Under the pieces are notes generated by a model. It worked only from the letters and a program-made list of their open reading frames with translations. It ran no database searches and was not told where the DNA came from. DNA of 52,219 bases, taken from NCBI RefSeq assembly GCF_900091315.1, contig NZ_FLSP01000062.1, forward strand, positions 1 through 52,219, read 5' to 3'. Source of the DNA: Streptomyces sp. DI166 (GTDB taxonomy: Bacteria; Actinomycetota; Actinomycetes; Streptomycetales; Streptomycetaceae). Shown here in pieces: positions 34,799 through 41,625 of this stretch. Numbering within the stretch: position 1 is the first letter of the stretch; every line of letters begins with the position of its first letter. A program made the position numbers and the translations under genes.

Positions 34799-35479
34799 TC
34801 AGCGGCGACTTCGGGAGACGACAGGGAAGCCCGGCGGGACAGGCGCGGGCCTGGTGCCGGGCGGACCGGAGCGGCGGGGTGCGGTCAGCGCGGCGCGGCC
34901 GATATCGGTGAGGGCGACGGGCTGACCGGCCTGCACGGGATGCGCCCTGTCGCGCTCCACCAGGCCCATCGCCTCCAGGCGTTGGAGCTGGGCGTAGGAG
35001 ATCCGGGTGCGCGTGGGGGTTGCGACGGCGAGACGGCGGGTGACGAGGTGCTCGTGCAGCTTGGCGCCCTGGGCGATGGCGAGCAGGGCCGCGACGTCCG
35101 TCGTCGCAAGCTGCGGTGGCGCCTGCTGGGGAGCCGCGGTCTCGATCGGCTCCAACGCCACGGCTGCGACGGTCTGCTTCGCATCGCGTACGGCGGCGGC
35201 CTTCGCCAGCTGGTTGAGCGTGCGGTCGATCCGCGCGAACAGCGCCTGGTCAACCGGGAGTTCGCTGGAGGCGAGGCGGGCGAGACGCACACGGTAGAAG
35301 GTGACGTCCCGCTCGGCCGCCGCCAGGTCGCGGTGCGCGTCGGCCAGGGCGGCGTGCGGAGCGTCGAGGAGTCCGCCGTCGCGGTGTCGGCGCAGCTCCT
35401 CGACGCCGTATCCGACGGCGGCCTCGATCCGCTTGTCAAGGGCGGTGGGCACCAACCCGTCGAGAGGGGGTCGAGTCAT
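34799..35479 (-). CDS. Helical protein with a C-terminal winged-helix-like region
   Basis: A 226-residue protein from ATG 35479 (complement), overlapping the GNAT stop. The N-terminal part (KRIEAAVGYGVEELRRHRDG, LAAAERDVTFYRVRLARLAS and AKAAAVRDAKQTVAAVALEP) is the same helical layout as the proteins at 32464-33793. The C-terminal part (SYAQLQRLEAMGLVERDRAH, then PVALTDIGRAALTAPRR) looks like a winged helix. A fusion of the local helical module to a DNA-binding domain suggests a regulatory role. A Pro-rich tail follows. Confidence 0.65.
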   Translation of the reverse strand: MTRPPLDGLVPTALDKRIEAAVGYGVEELRRHRDGGLLDAPHAALADAHRDLAAAERDVTFYRVRLARLASSELPVDQALFARIDRTLNQLAKAAAVRDAKQTVAAVALEPIETAAPQQAPPQLATTDVAALLAIAQGAKLHEHLVTRRLAVATPTRTRISYAQLQRLEAMGLVERDRAHPVQAGQPVALTDIGRAALTAPRRSGPPGTRPAPVPPGFPVVSRSRR

Positions 35480-35937
35480 GACGGGGTGATTTCTGGATCC
35501 GGGGCGAGCGCGTCCAGGGCGACGCGGACCTCGACGTACGGGCCGTCGCGGGTGTGCGACTTCGGGCCGAGCCGATCGAGGAGCCGGAGCATGGGCGCGT
35601 TGGACGCCTGGGTGAACGCGGAGAGGGTGTGGGCCCCGCGCGCGCGGGCGAGGCAGGCGGCTTGGCGAGCCAAGGCCGTGCCGATGCCCTGGCGCTGGCG
35701 GTGGTCGACGACCTGCAGGCCAAGATCGACGACCCCGGGCTCCCGGGTGACGAGCCCGGCGCAGACCAAGGCCAGGGGCCGCTTGTCTGCGCCGAGCCCG
35801 ATCCAACAGTCCGCGTGGGTGAGGAGCCGGGACAGGTCATGGGGTGTGATGCGGATGCGGCCCCAGCGGCGCAGCAGGTTCTGCTCGGAGCACTGGGCGT
35901 GGAGGGCGGCGACCAGGCGCCAGTCCGCCTCCGTCAC
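35476..35937 (-). CDS. GNAT-family acetyltransferase
   Basis: A 153-residue protein. The acetyl-CoA binding loop is LQVVDHRQRQGIGTALARQA (about residues 75-94), with the Q/R-x-x-G-x-G/A pattern. VVDLGLQ before it and SNAPMLRLLDRLGPKSHTRD after it complete the GNAT fold. It transfers an acetyl group from acetyl-CoA to an amine. The target is unknown. Its stop overlaps the next gene (ATGA), so it belongs to this minus-strand operon. Confidence 0.85.
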   Translation of the reverse strand: MTEADWRLVAALHAQCSEQNLLRRWGRIRITPHDLSRLLTHADCWIGLGADKRPLALVCAGLVTREPGVVDLGLQVVDHRQRQGIGTALARQAACLARARGAHTLSAFTQASNAPMLRLLDRLGPKSHTRDGPYVEVRVALDALAPDPEITPS

Positions 35938-35966
35938 CCGCCGGGTGTGCGCGAGGGCGGGATGCC

Positions 35967-36677
35967 TCAGCAGGAGCAGGTCGGGCGGGCCGCCAGCAGG
36001 TCGGCGCGCCGGTAGGCCCGGTAGCGACTGCCGTCGGCCGCGCGCGGCTTGCAGGGCTGAACGCCATAGCCGCGCAGGAGCAGACCCAGCCGCAGCGGGG
36101 TGAGGTCGGCGTAGCTCCAGCGCCCGTCGGCCTGGCCGGGCAGATCGCGCAGCCGCTTGACCAGCTCCGCGGTGCTCACGTACTCCGGGGCGCCCTCGTC
36201 GTCGAAGACGGTGAGGCAGGCATGGACGATCGTCTGCGGGCGACTGGGGCAGGACAGGAACTCTTCGCTTGTGTCCGCGTGGAGGTCGTCGAAGTCCTCC
36301 CGATCGTCCGGCTCGTCGAAGTCGTACAACCCGTCGAAGCCCGAGTCGAAGTAGGGCACTTCGTCGTCGAGCGGTTCGTACTCGGCCGACGGATCGGCCT
36401 CGTACGCGGCTGCGCAGCAGCAGGAGGTGGCCAGGAGTGCACTCAGCTCGGCACCGGCTGCCATCCGTTCGACCAGCAGGTCGGTCAGGGTGTTCAGCTG
36501 CTCAGTGGGGCTGACACCGGGCAGTTCGGCTCCCGCTAGCTCGGCGAGCTGGCGGTCGAGTTCCTGGATCTCGACGAAGGCGTCGAGGATGGCGCGGTGG
36601 TGCGGGTTCTCGGTGACCTGGGCCGGCGCCAGTACGGCGGCGGCGACCTGGTCGATCAGGCTGGGGAACTGCGTCAA
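35967..36677 (-). CDS. DUF3631-like C-terminal domain protein with acidic linker
   Basis: A 236-residue protein from TTG 36677 (complement), which overlaps the previous stop. Residues 1-90 are helical (LIDQVAAAVLAPAQVTENPH). The middle is strongly acidic (PDDREDFDDLHADTSEEF). The C-terminal 60 residues (VSTAELVKRLRDLPGQADGR, then LTPLRLGLLLRGYGVQPCKP) match the end of DUF3631 proteins, which usually follow a primase or helicase. No P-loop is present here, so only the C-terminal part of that architecture is kept. A Cys pair CSC ends the chain. Confidence 0.65.
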   Translation of the reverse strand: MTQFPSLIDQVAAAVLAPAQVTENPHHRAILDAFVEIQELDRQLAELAGAELPGVSPTEQLNTLTDLLVERMAAGAELSALLATSCCCAAAYEADPSAEYEPLDDEVPYFDSGFDGLYDFDEPDDREDFDDLHADTSEEFLSCPSRPQTIVHACLTVFDDEGAPEYVSTAELVKRLRDLPGQADGRWSYADLTPLRLGLLLRGYGVQPCKPRAADGSRYRAYRRADLLAARPTCSC

Positions 36678-37162
36678 CGAACGGGGCCCTTCAGGGTCGG
36701 GGGCAGTGCGGGTTGGGGAAGGCCGGGCATCGCGTAGGGCGGCGGTCCCGGCTTGGGCACGGGTGGGCGCGTGCCCAGCTGCGGCGAGCGGGTGCGGGCC
36801 GCGTGGGTGCGCTCGCCCAGCGGGCGCCGACGGATGCCGAGGCGGGCGCGGGCGGTGTCGTACACGTCGTGCGCCTCGCGCAGGCGAATGGCCACGACGT
36901 GGATCTCGGTGGTGTGTGTGGAGTTCGCGGGCGCCGGCCGCTGGGCGTAGACGATGCGCCACTGCGCCCGGTGATCGAAGTAGACCTTGCGGCATCCGGC
37001 GAGGTCGCGGGTGAGTTTGGCGCCGTGCAGGCGGGCGTTGACGATGTCCTGAAGCTGGGCGAGTGCCAGGTCGCGGATGTCGCCGGGGGCTTGCAGGAGG
37101 TCGGTCAGAGCGCGGGGGTCGAAGGACAGGGCGTACGCCGGCCGGTCCTCACGGTCGGTCAT
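36674..37162 (-). CDS. RelE/ParE-like protein
   Basis: A 162-residue protein from ATG 37162 (complement). YALSFDPRALTDLLQAPGDI, RDLAGCRKVYFDHRAQWRIV and IHVVAIRLREAHDVYDTARA match the RelE/ParE toxin fold (helix-helix-beta sheet). RelE-type toxins cleave mRNA on the ribosome; ParE poisons gyrase. The C-terminal 50 residues are Pro/Arg-rich and not part of the fold. No obvious short antitoxin gene precedes it; the upstream DUF4913 gene overlaps by four bases. It may be a diverged, non-toxic member. Confidence 0.65.
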   Translation of the reverse strand: MTDREDRPAYALSFDPRALTDLLQAPGDIRDLALAQLQDIVNARLHGAKLTRDLAGCRKVYFDHRAQWRIVYAQRPAPANSTHTTEIHVVAIRLREAHDVYDTARARLGIRRRPLGERTHAARTRSPQLGTRPPVPKPGPPPYAMPGLPQPALPPTLKGPVR

Positions 37163-37887
37163 CCGCTTGCCTGGCCCAGCTCGCCGCTCTCCCCGTGGTC
37201 CCCGCGCTCCCCGGGCTCGTCGGGCTCCTCGATCGCGGAGGTGGTTCGGTTCGAGGGACGGGGGCCGGGCAGCAGACGGTGCGCGGGGCGGTCCGGGTCG
37301 GTCATGCACGCGGACAGCGGGCCGCCAGCAGCGCGGACAGTGGCCATGGCATGGGTGAGGAAGTCTCGGTGCCATACGAACAACCCGGACAGCCCGGCTT
37401 CGGCTTCCTTGTGCTGCTGGTACGCCAGCCACAGGGCGTGCAGCCAGGCGACGACGTCGGCGTGCTCCTGCCACTGCTCGCACCACGGGGCGGCGGTCGT
37501 GACCTCCGCCCCGTAGACCCGCATGAGGAAGTCATCGACCCAGTCGGACAGGGCGTCGAGTTCGTCCTCGTACTCCTCGTCCTCCAGCTCGAGGATCGGA
37601 CGCGGCTCGGGGGGCGCCGGCGCGGGCGGCAGACCCGCGAAGCCCGGCAACCCGTAGGCGGCGAAAGGCGAGTCCGGTGTCGGTGGCGCGGCCGAGAGGT
37701 CGTCGAGCTGGCGCTCGTGCTGCGCGGCGAGATCCATCAGTTTGGCCATGTCCGCCTGCATGCTCGCCAGACGGGAGTCCGGCACCCGGACCGGCTCCAT
37801 CTCTCCGCCCTCCGAGCGGCGAGGGTCTTCGGGTGTCCAGACCGGATCCGTCTCCGCATCCTCCGGGGGGTTTATGGATTCAGGCAC
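37159..37887 (-). CDS. DUF4913-domain protein
   Basis: A 242-residue protein from GTG 37887 (complement), preceded by AAGGAGG. The central part (WVDDFLMRVYGAEVTTAAPW, then EHADVVAWLHALWLAYQQHK and FVWHRDFLTHAMATVRAAGG) is the DUF4913 domain, common on actinobacterial conjugative plasmids. N-terminal residues are a coiled-coil-like helix (SRLASMQADMAKLMDLAAQH). The C-terminus is acidic and Pro-rich. Its function is unknown. It overlaps the RelE-like gene. Confidence 0.85.
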   Translation of the reverse strand: MPESINPPEDAETDPVWTPEDPRRSEGGEMEPVRVPDSRLASMQADMAKLMDLAAQHERQLDDLSAAPPTPDSPFAAYGLPGFAGLPPAPAPPEPRPILELEDEEYEDELDALSDWVDDFLMRVYGAEVTTAAPWCEQWQEHADVVAWLHALWLAYQQHKEAEAGLSGLFVWHRDFLTHAMATVRAAGGPLSACMTDPDRPAHRLLPGPRPSNRTTSAIEEPDEPGERGDHGESGELGQASG

Positions 37888-37939
37888 GAAAAGGGGCCTC
37901 CTTGGGCCGCAGCCATAGGGCGTCGATTGCGCTCCAACC

Positions 37940-37986
37940 ATCCGGAGAATCCCCGGTTTCGGTAACCGGGACTTCGCTGCTATATC
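37940..37986 (+). promoter_or_regulatory. Recurrent palindromic promoter-like site, copy 2
   Basis: The 31 bases from 37940 are identical to those from 33909. The plus-strand reading is TTCGGT (37958-37963), a 17-base spacer beginning AACCGGGACT, and TATATC (37981-37986). It lies upstream of the DUF4913 gene on the minus strand and would make an antisense transcript into the methyltransferase gene on the plus strand. Confidence 0.6.
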
Positions 37987-38049
37987 GCTGCGCGCGGCAC
38001 GACGCGAACACGCTCGGAACACGCCGTACGCCGCGCCGCAGAGTCACCC

Positions 38050-38805
38050 TCAGACGACAAGCGTCAAGTCATCCTGGGAAAGGGTCTGTTGCAGCGTCTC
38101 GGTGAGGCGGTCGGCGGCAATCTCGGCGTACTGCTTGGTCTTCTCGACGCCGATGAAGTCGCGTCCCTCCAGCAGCGCCGCGACCCCGGTCGACCCGGAT
38201 CCGCAGGTGAAGTCGAGCACGGTGCCGCCCTCCGGGGCGATCTGGACGAGCTCGCGCATGACGGAGACGGGCTTCTGCGTGATGTGCTGACGCGCCTTGC
38301 CGCTGGGCTGCGAAGCGCTGTAGAGGCCCGGCAGGTAGACCGGGTTGCGGGCCGCGTCGATCGGGCCGTTGGACGCCCAGACGATGAACTCGCAGTTCTG
38401 GGTGAACCGCCCCTTTTGGGGCCGCGCCTGCGGCTTGTGCCAGGCGAGGACACCCCGCCACAGCCATCCGGCGGCCTGGATGGCGTCCGTGGTGATCGGC
38501 AGCTGCCGCCAGTCGGTGAAAAGGAGCGCGGTGCCGCCGACCTTGGTGAGCCGGTGCGCCTCGGTCATGATCTGGGTGAGCCAGAAGCCGTACGACCTCT
38601 GATCCATGTTTTCGCCGGTGAAGTCCGGCAGCTCGTGGCGGGCGTCGGCCGAGGTGTACTTCTGCTTCGCGGACCGCGAGGTGCGCTCCTTCGCCGTCCG
38701 CCCGCCGCTGTTGTACGGCGGATCGGTGATGACGGAGTCGACGCAGTTGTCCGGGAGCTCGGCGAGGACGCTGAGCGCGTCGCCCTGGTGCAGGGAAAAT
38801 GGCAA
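38050..38805 (-). CDS. Orphan DNA methyltransferase (N4/N6, beta-type)
   Basis: About 251 residues from TTG 38805 (complement), placed downstream of the promoter-like site at 38939. The catalytic motif DPPYNSGG lies near residue 32. The SAM motif (TVLDFTCGSGSTGVAALLEG) lies near residue 205, the beta-class order with the catalytic motif first. The enzyme methylates adenine N6 or cytosine N4 in a short DNA sequence. No cognate restriction enzyme is adjacent, so it is probably an anti-restriction or regulatory enzyme that protects the element during transfer. It is divergent from the conjugation operon. Confidence 0.9.
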   Translation of the reverse strand: MPFSLHQGDALSVLAELPDNCVDSVITDPPYNSGGRTAKERTSRSAKQKYTSADARHELPDFTGENMDQRSYGFWLTQIMTEAHRLTKVGGTALLFTDWRQLPITTDAIQAAGWLWRGVLAWHKPQARPQKGRFTQNCEFIVWASNGPIDAARNPVYLPGLYSASQPSGKARQHITQKPVSVMRELVQIAPEGGTVLDFTCGSGSTGVAALLEGRDFIGVEKTKQYAEIAADRLTETLQQTLSQDDLTLVV

Positions 38806-38938
38806 AGAGATATTCCAATTCGGGTCGCGTGAGAGATGAGGGAGAGACGCTCCAGCTCGCCTGGGTGACCCCACAGGACCGAATGCGGGCAGACGGCTCC
38901 GCGGTCTGCGACGTGAGAGGGCGAGGGGAGGAGCCAAA

Positions 38939-38967
38939 ATTGTAGAGCACGATCCCCGGTTGAGCGC
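38939..38967 (-). promoter_or_regulatory. Recurrent promoter-like site, copy 4, facing the methyltransferase
   Basis: On the minus strand it reads AACCGGGGAT (38961-38952), seven bases, then TACAAT (38944-38939), a good -10. The spacing equals that of the other copies. It is placed to drive the methyltransferase gene and faces away from copy 3. Confidence 0.6.
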
Positions 38968-39010
38968 TATCGCCGCCGAAATCCCCGAAGTTGAGCCTTG
39001 ATCACGAACG

Positions 39011-39041
39011 ATTTCGGCAACCGGGGATCCGCCCTTACTGT
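39011..39041 (+). promoter_or_regulatory. Recurrent promoter-like site, copy 3, facing the conjugation operon
   Basis: The plus strand has TTCGGC (39013-39018), a 17-base spacer starting AACCGGGGAT, and TACTGT (39036-39041), followed by the leader and the transfer genes. Copies 3 and 4 are divergent and about 90 bases apart, as in a shared control region. Confidence 0.6.
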
Positions 39042-39107
39042 TTTGGAACTGCCCGGCGGACACCGCCGATGGCACATCCCCGCCCCCGCCTTCAAGGAGG
39101 TACCCCC

Positions 39108-39125
39108 ATGTCCTGGCACACCTGA
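39108..39125 (+). CDS. Five-codon leader peptide ORF
   Basis: ATG 39108 follows an excellent AAGGAGG (39094-39100) but the frame ends after MSWHT at TGA 39123-39125. It lies downstream of promoter-like copy 3 and about 210 bases ahead of the transglycosylase frame. Such a short, well-initiated peptide could act as a leader, or mark a broken start of the first transfer gene. Confidence 0.4.
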   Translation: MSWHT

Positions 39126-39395
39126 CCCGACGCCCGTGCCGGTGCGAGCGGCAACTCGCACAGGCACCTGGGCCACCCGAATTGCCCACCACCCAGCGTC
39201 GCGCCCTTTCCTCAACGACGCACGCGCCGCTGGGACTTCAGCAAGGGTTCTCGCTGTGACATCGCTCTACCCTCCCCTGCCCGCGATCCGTCCGCCGGCC
39301 CGTGACCACCTTCCGGGAGGCGGCACGGATTTAAGGGCATAGCCGCCGGCATCGGCGTCGTCGTCCTCTCCCCGCTCCTGCTCGCGGGCACCGCC

Positions 39396-40454
39396 ATGAT
39401 GATGGCGTCCTCCAGCGAAGCCGCGACCACCTCCTCCTTCAGCGGATGCCTGACCGGCATCGACACCGCCGAGGTGACCAAGGAGGTCGCCAAGCTCCTC
39501 GACGGCGCGTCCGCCAAAGACGTCCACATCCAGGGCCTGGACCTTCCGGCCGAACAGATTCCCAACGCGCAGACCATCGTGGCCACCGGCATCAGCCTTG
39601 ACGTGCCCAAGAAGGGGCAGATCATCGCGATTGCCACCGCGATGCAGGAATCGCGGCTGCGCAACCTCAACTCCGGGGATCGGGACAGCCTCGGTTTGTT
39701 CCAGCAACGGCCCAGCCAGGGGTGGGGAACCGCGCAGCAGATCCGTGATCCGGTCTACGCCTCCGAGCGCTTCTACAAGGCGCTGCTGAAGGTCGACGGC
39801 TGGCAGCAGATGAAGGTCACCCAAGCTGCCCAGGCCGTCCAGAAGTCCGGCTATCCGGACGCGTACGCGCAGTGGGAGGACCTGGCCACCGCGCTGCAGA
39901 AGGCCATCGCCGCCACGTTCCCGAACGCCGACAAGGACAAGCCCGCCAAGGACTCGGACAAGGATGCCGAGCCCAGTGCCGGAGGGTGTACTCCGGACAA
40001 GGACGGCACGTCCTTCGGGCGGATTCCCGAGGGCAGCGTCCCGAAGGGATACAAGATCCCCAAGAGCGCCGATCCGAAGGCGCGTAAGGCCATCGAGTGG
40101 GCCATGCACCAGCTCGGCACGCTCTACCAGTGGGGCGGCTCGTGCACCGACGCCCACGGCCCCGACCCGATGGGCCGCTGCGACTGCAGCTCGCTGATGC
40201 AACAGGCGTACGCGCACGCCGACGTCCACCTCACCCGCACCACGTACACCCAGGTCAACGAGGGCAAGGCCGTCTCGGCGAAGAACCTCAAGCCTGGTGA
40301 CCTGATCTTCAGCCGCGGCACCGCTGCCCGGCCCGAACACGTCGGTCTTTACATGGGCGAGGGCCTCGTCATCGAGGCGCCGCGCACATCGAAACCGGTC
40401 CGGATCACGCCGATCAAGGACTGGGAAATTTTGGCCGTCCGCCGGGTCCTCTGA
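39396..40454 (+). CDS. Lytic transglycosylase/NlpC-P60 cell-wall hydrolase
   Basis: A 352-residue protein. Its N-terminal transmembrane segment (GVVVLSPLLLAGTAMMM) actually begins upstream of ATG 39396, at about 39339, but no standard start codon lies between there and the stop at 39303. The lytic domain carries the catalytic Glu in IAIATAMQESRLRNLN with DSLGLFQQRPSQGWG. The NlpC/P60 domain follows a linker and shows the Cys of GRCDCSSLMQQAY, the His of PEHVGLYMGEG and a polar third site. It opens peptidoglycan for the mating channel. It is the first transfer gene in this operon. Confidence 0.85.
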   Translation: MMMASSSEAATTSSFSGCLTGIDTAEVTKEVAKLLDGASAKDVHIQGLDLPAEQIPNAQTIVATGISLDVPKKGQIIAIATAMQESRLRNLNSGDRDSLGLFQQRPSQGWGTAQQIRDPVYASERFYKALLKVDGWQQMKVTQAAQAVQKSGYPDAYAQWEDLATALQKAIAATFPNADKDKPAKDSDKDAEPSAGGCTPDKDGTSFGRIPEGSVPKGYKIPKSADPKARKAIEWAMHQLGTLYQWGGSCTDAHGPDPMGRCDCSSLMQQAYAHADVHLTRTTYTQVNEGKAVSAKNLKPGDLIFSRGTAARPEHVGLYMGEGLVIEAPRTSKPVRITPIKDWEILAVRRVL

Positions 40455-40592
40455 CGCCGAGCGCCGCCCGGACACCTCCCGGGCCGCGCCCGCCGGGCCC
40501 CCTTCTCGCGCCGCGAGCGCACTCCTCCTCTCTCTCTTTCCCTTTCGCCGGCCCCTGCATGGCCCGCGCACGCAAGGAGCCCCGCCACACCT

Positions 40593-40910
40593 ATGCCCAT
40601 ACCTCTCGCAGACCGCGCCGCCGTCCTCCTCGCCTACGACCCAGGCATCTCGCCCAAGGGCGGCGGCCTGCCCGGCCTGTCCGTGCTGAAGAACGTCGTC
40701 AACAGCATCAACATGTTCGGGATCATCGCCGTCGTCGGCGCCCTTGCCGTCTCACTAGGTGTGTGGGCCTGGGGCCACCACACCGGCGGTCACCAGGCCG
40801 AGGCCAACGGAAAGAAGGGCGCGGTCGTAGCGGCCGGCGCCGCGCTCGGCCTCGGCGCCGCGAACGGAATCGTGGCGTTCTTCTCCGGCCTCGGGGCTCA
40901 GGTCCACTGA
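40593..40910 (+). CDS. DUF6112-family small membrane protein (pilin-like)
   Basis: A 105-residue protein with two hydrophobic segments: NMFGIIAVVGALAVSLGVWA and GAVVAAGAALGLGAANGIVA. The N-terminal VLLAYDPGISPKGGGLPG is typical of DUF6112 proteins that appear at the start of actinobacterial conjugation operons. Size and topology match VirB2/TrbC-type subunits, so a role in the mating channel is plausible. Its stop overlaps the next start. Confidence 0.8.
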   Translation: MPIPLADRAAVLLAYDPGISPKGGGLPGLSVLKNVVNSINMFGIIAVVGALAVSLGVWAWGHHTGGHQAEANGKKGAVVAAGAALGLGAANGIVAFFSGLGAQVH

Positions 40911-41590
40911 TGCCGAATCGACTCCCCTCCCTGTCCGGATACGGCGTGACCTGGTCGACCAACAAACGCGTCACGATCGTCGCTCTGGTCATCACCGCGC
41001 TGCTCGTCGTCGCCGCGACCGCCGCCTGGTTCACCGACCGCGGTGAACACCACGACAACAGCAACACGTCCTCGCAGGCGAGCAGTTCCTCACCCACCGA
41101 GGCCACGCCGAAGCCTTCGGCCGGGTCGGGGTCGGTGCCCAAGCCTCCACAGATCGCCGAACCGGTCGCCTTCGCCAAGGCCGCGGCGGCGATGCTCTGG
41201 TCGTACGACACCCGCGACACCAGCCGCGACCAGCAACTCGCGGGCATGCGGGCGTGGATGACCAAGGAGACCAAGTACAACGACTGGGCCTCCGTGTCCG
41301 GTCAGGTCCCCGACCCGCTGCTGTGGTCGCGCATGGCCGACCAGGACCAGCACGCCAGTGCCATGGTCACCGAAGGCCACTACCCCGGCGCGTTCAAGCA
41401 GGCCCTCGCCGAGGACCCCTCCGCGATCACCGAGGCGTACATCTACGTCGTCACCGTCAACGGCAAGCAGCAGATCGAGTGGAAGAAGGGCGGCGGCGGA
41501 GCCGAGGACCGTGCCGTGACCCTCGCCGTGCAGTGCCGGCCCAACCACGACTGCGCCCTCGCCGCCATCGCCCCCAGCGTCACGCAGTGA
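40910..41590 (+). CDS. VirB8-like single-pass membrane protein
   Basis: A 226-residue protein with one transmembrane helix (TIVALVITALLVVAATAAWF, about residues 22-41), then a Ser/Pro-rich linker and a globular extracytoplasmic domain (FAKAAAAMLWSYDTRDTSRD; GHYPGAFKQALAEDPSAITE; YIYVVTVNGKQQIEWKKG). The topology and position match VirB8/TcpC-type scaffold proteins. It starts at ATG 40910, overlapping the DUF6112 stop. Confidence 0.75.
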   Translation: MPNRLPSLSGYGVTWSTNKRVTIVALVITALLVVAATAAWFTDRGEHHDNSNTSSQASSSSPTEATPKPSAGSGSVPKPPQIAEPVAFAKAAAAMLWSYDTRDTSRDQQLAGMRAWMTKETKYNDWASVSGQVPDPLLWSRMADQDQHASAMVTEGHYPGAFKQALAEDPSAITEAYIYVVTVNGKQQIEWKKGGGGAEDRAVTLAVQCRPNHDCALAAIAPSVTQ

Positions 41591-41625
41591 CCCACCTCAC
41601 CGATAGATAAGGAGGCCACCTTCCC

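Noticed and set aside
38998..39342. 114-residue plus-strand gene upstream of the transglycosylase
   Set aside because: It runs through the promoter-like copy 3 and lacks a ribosome binding site at its ATG; the composition is not convincing.
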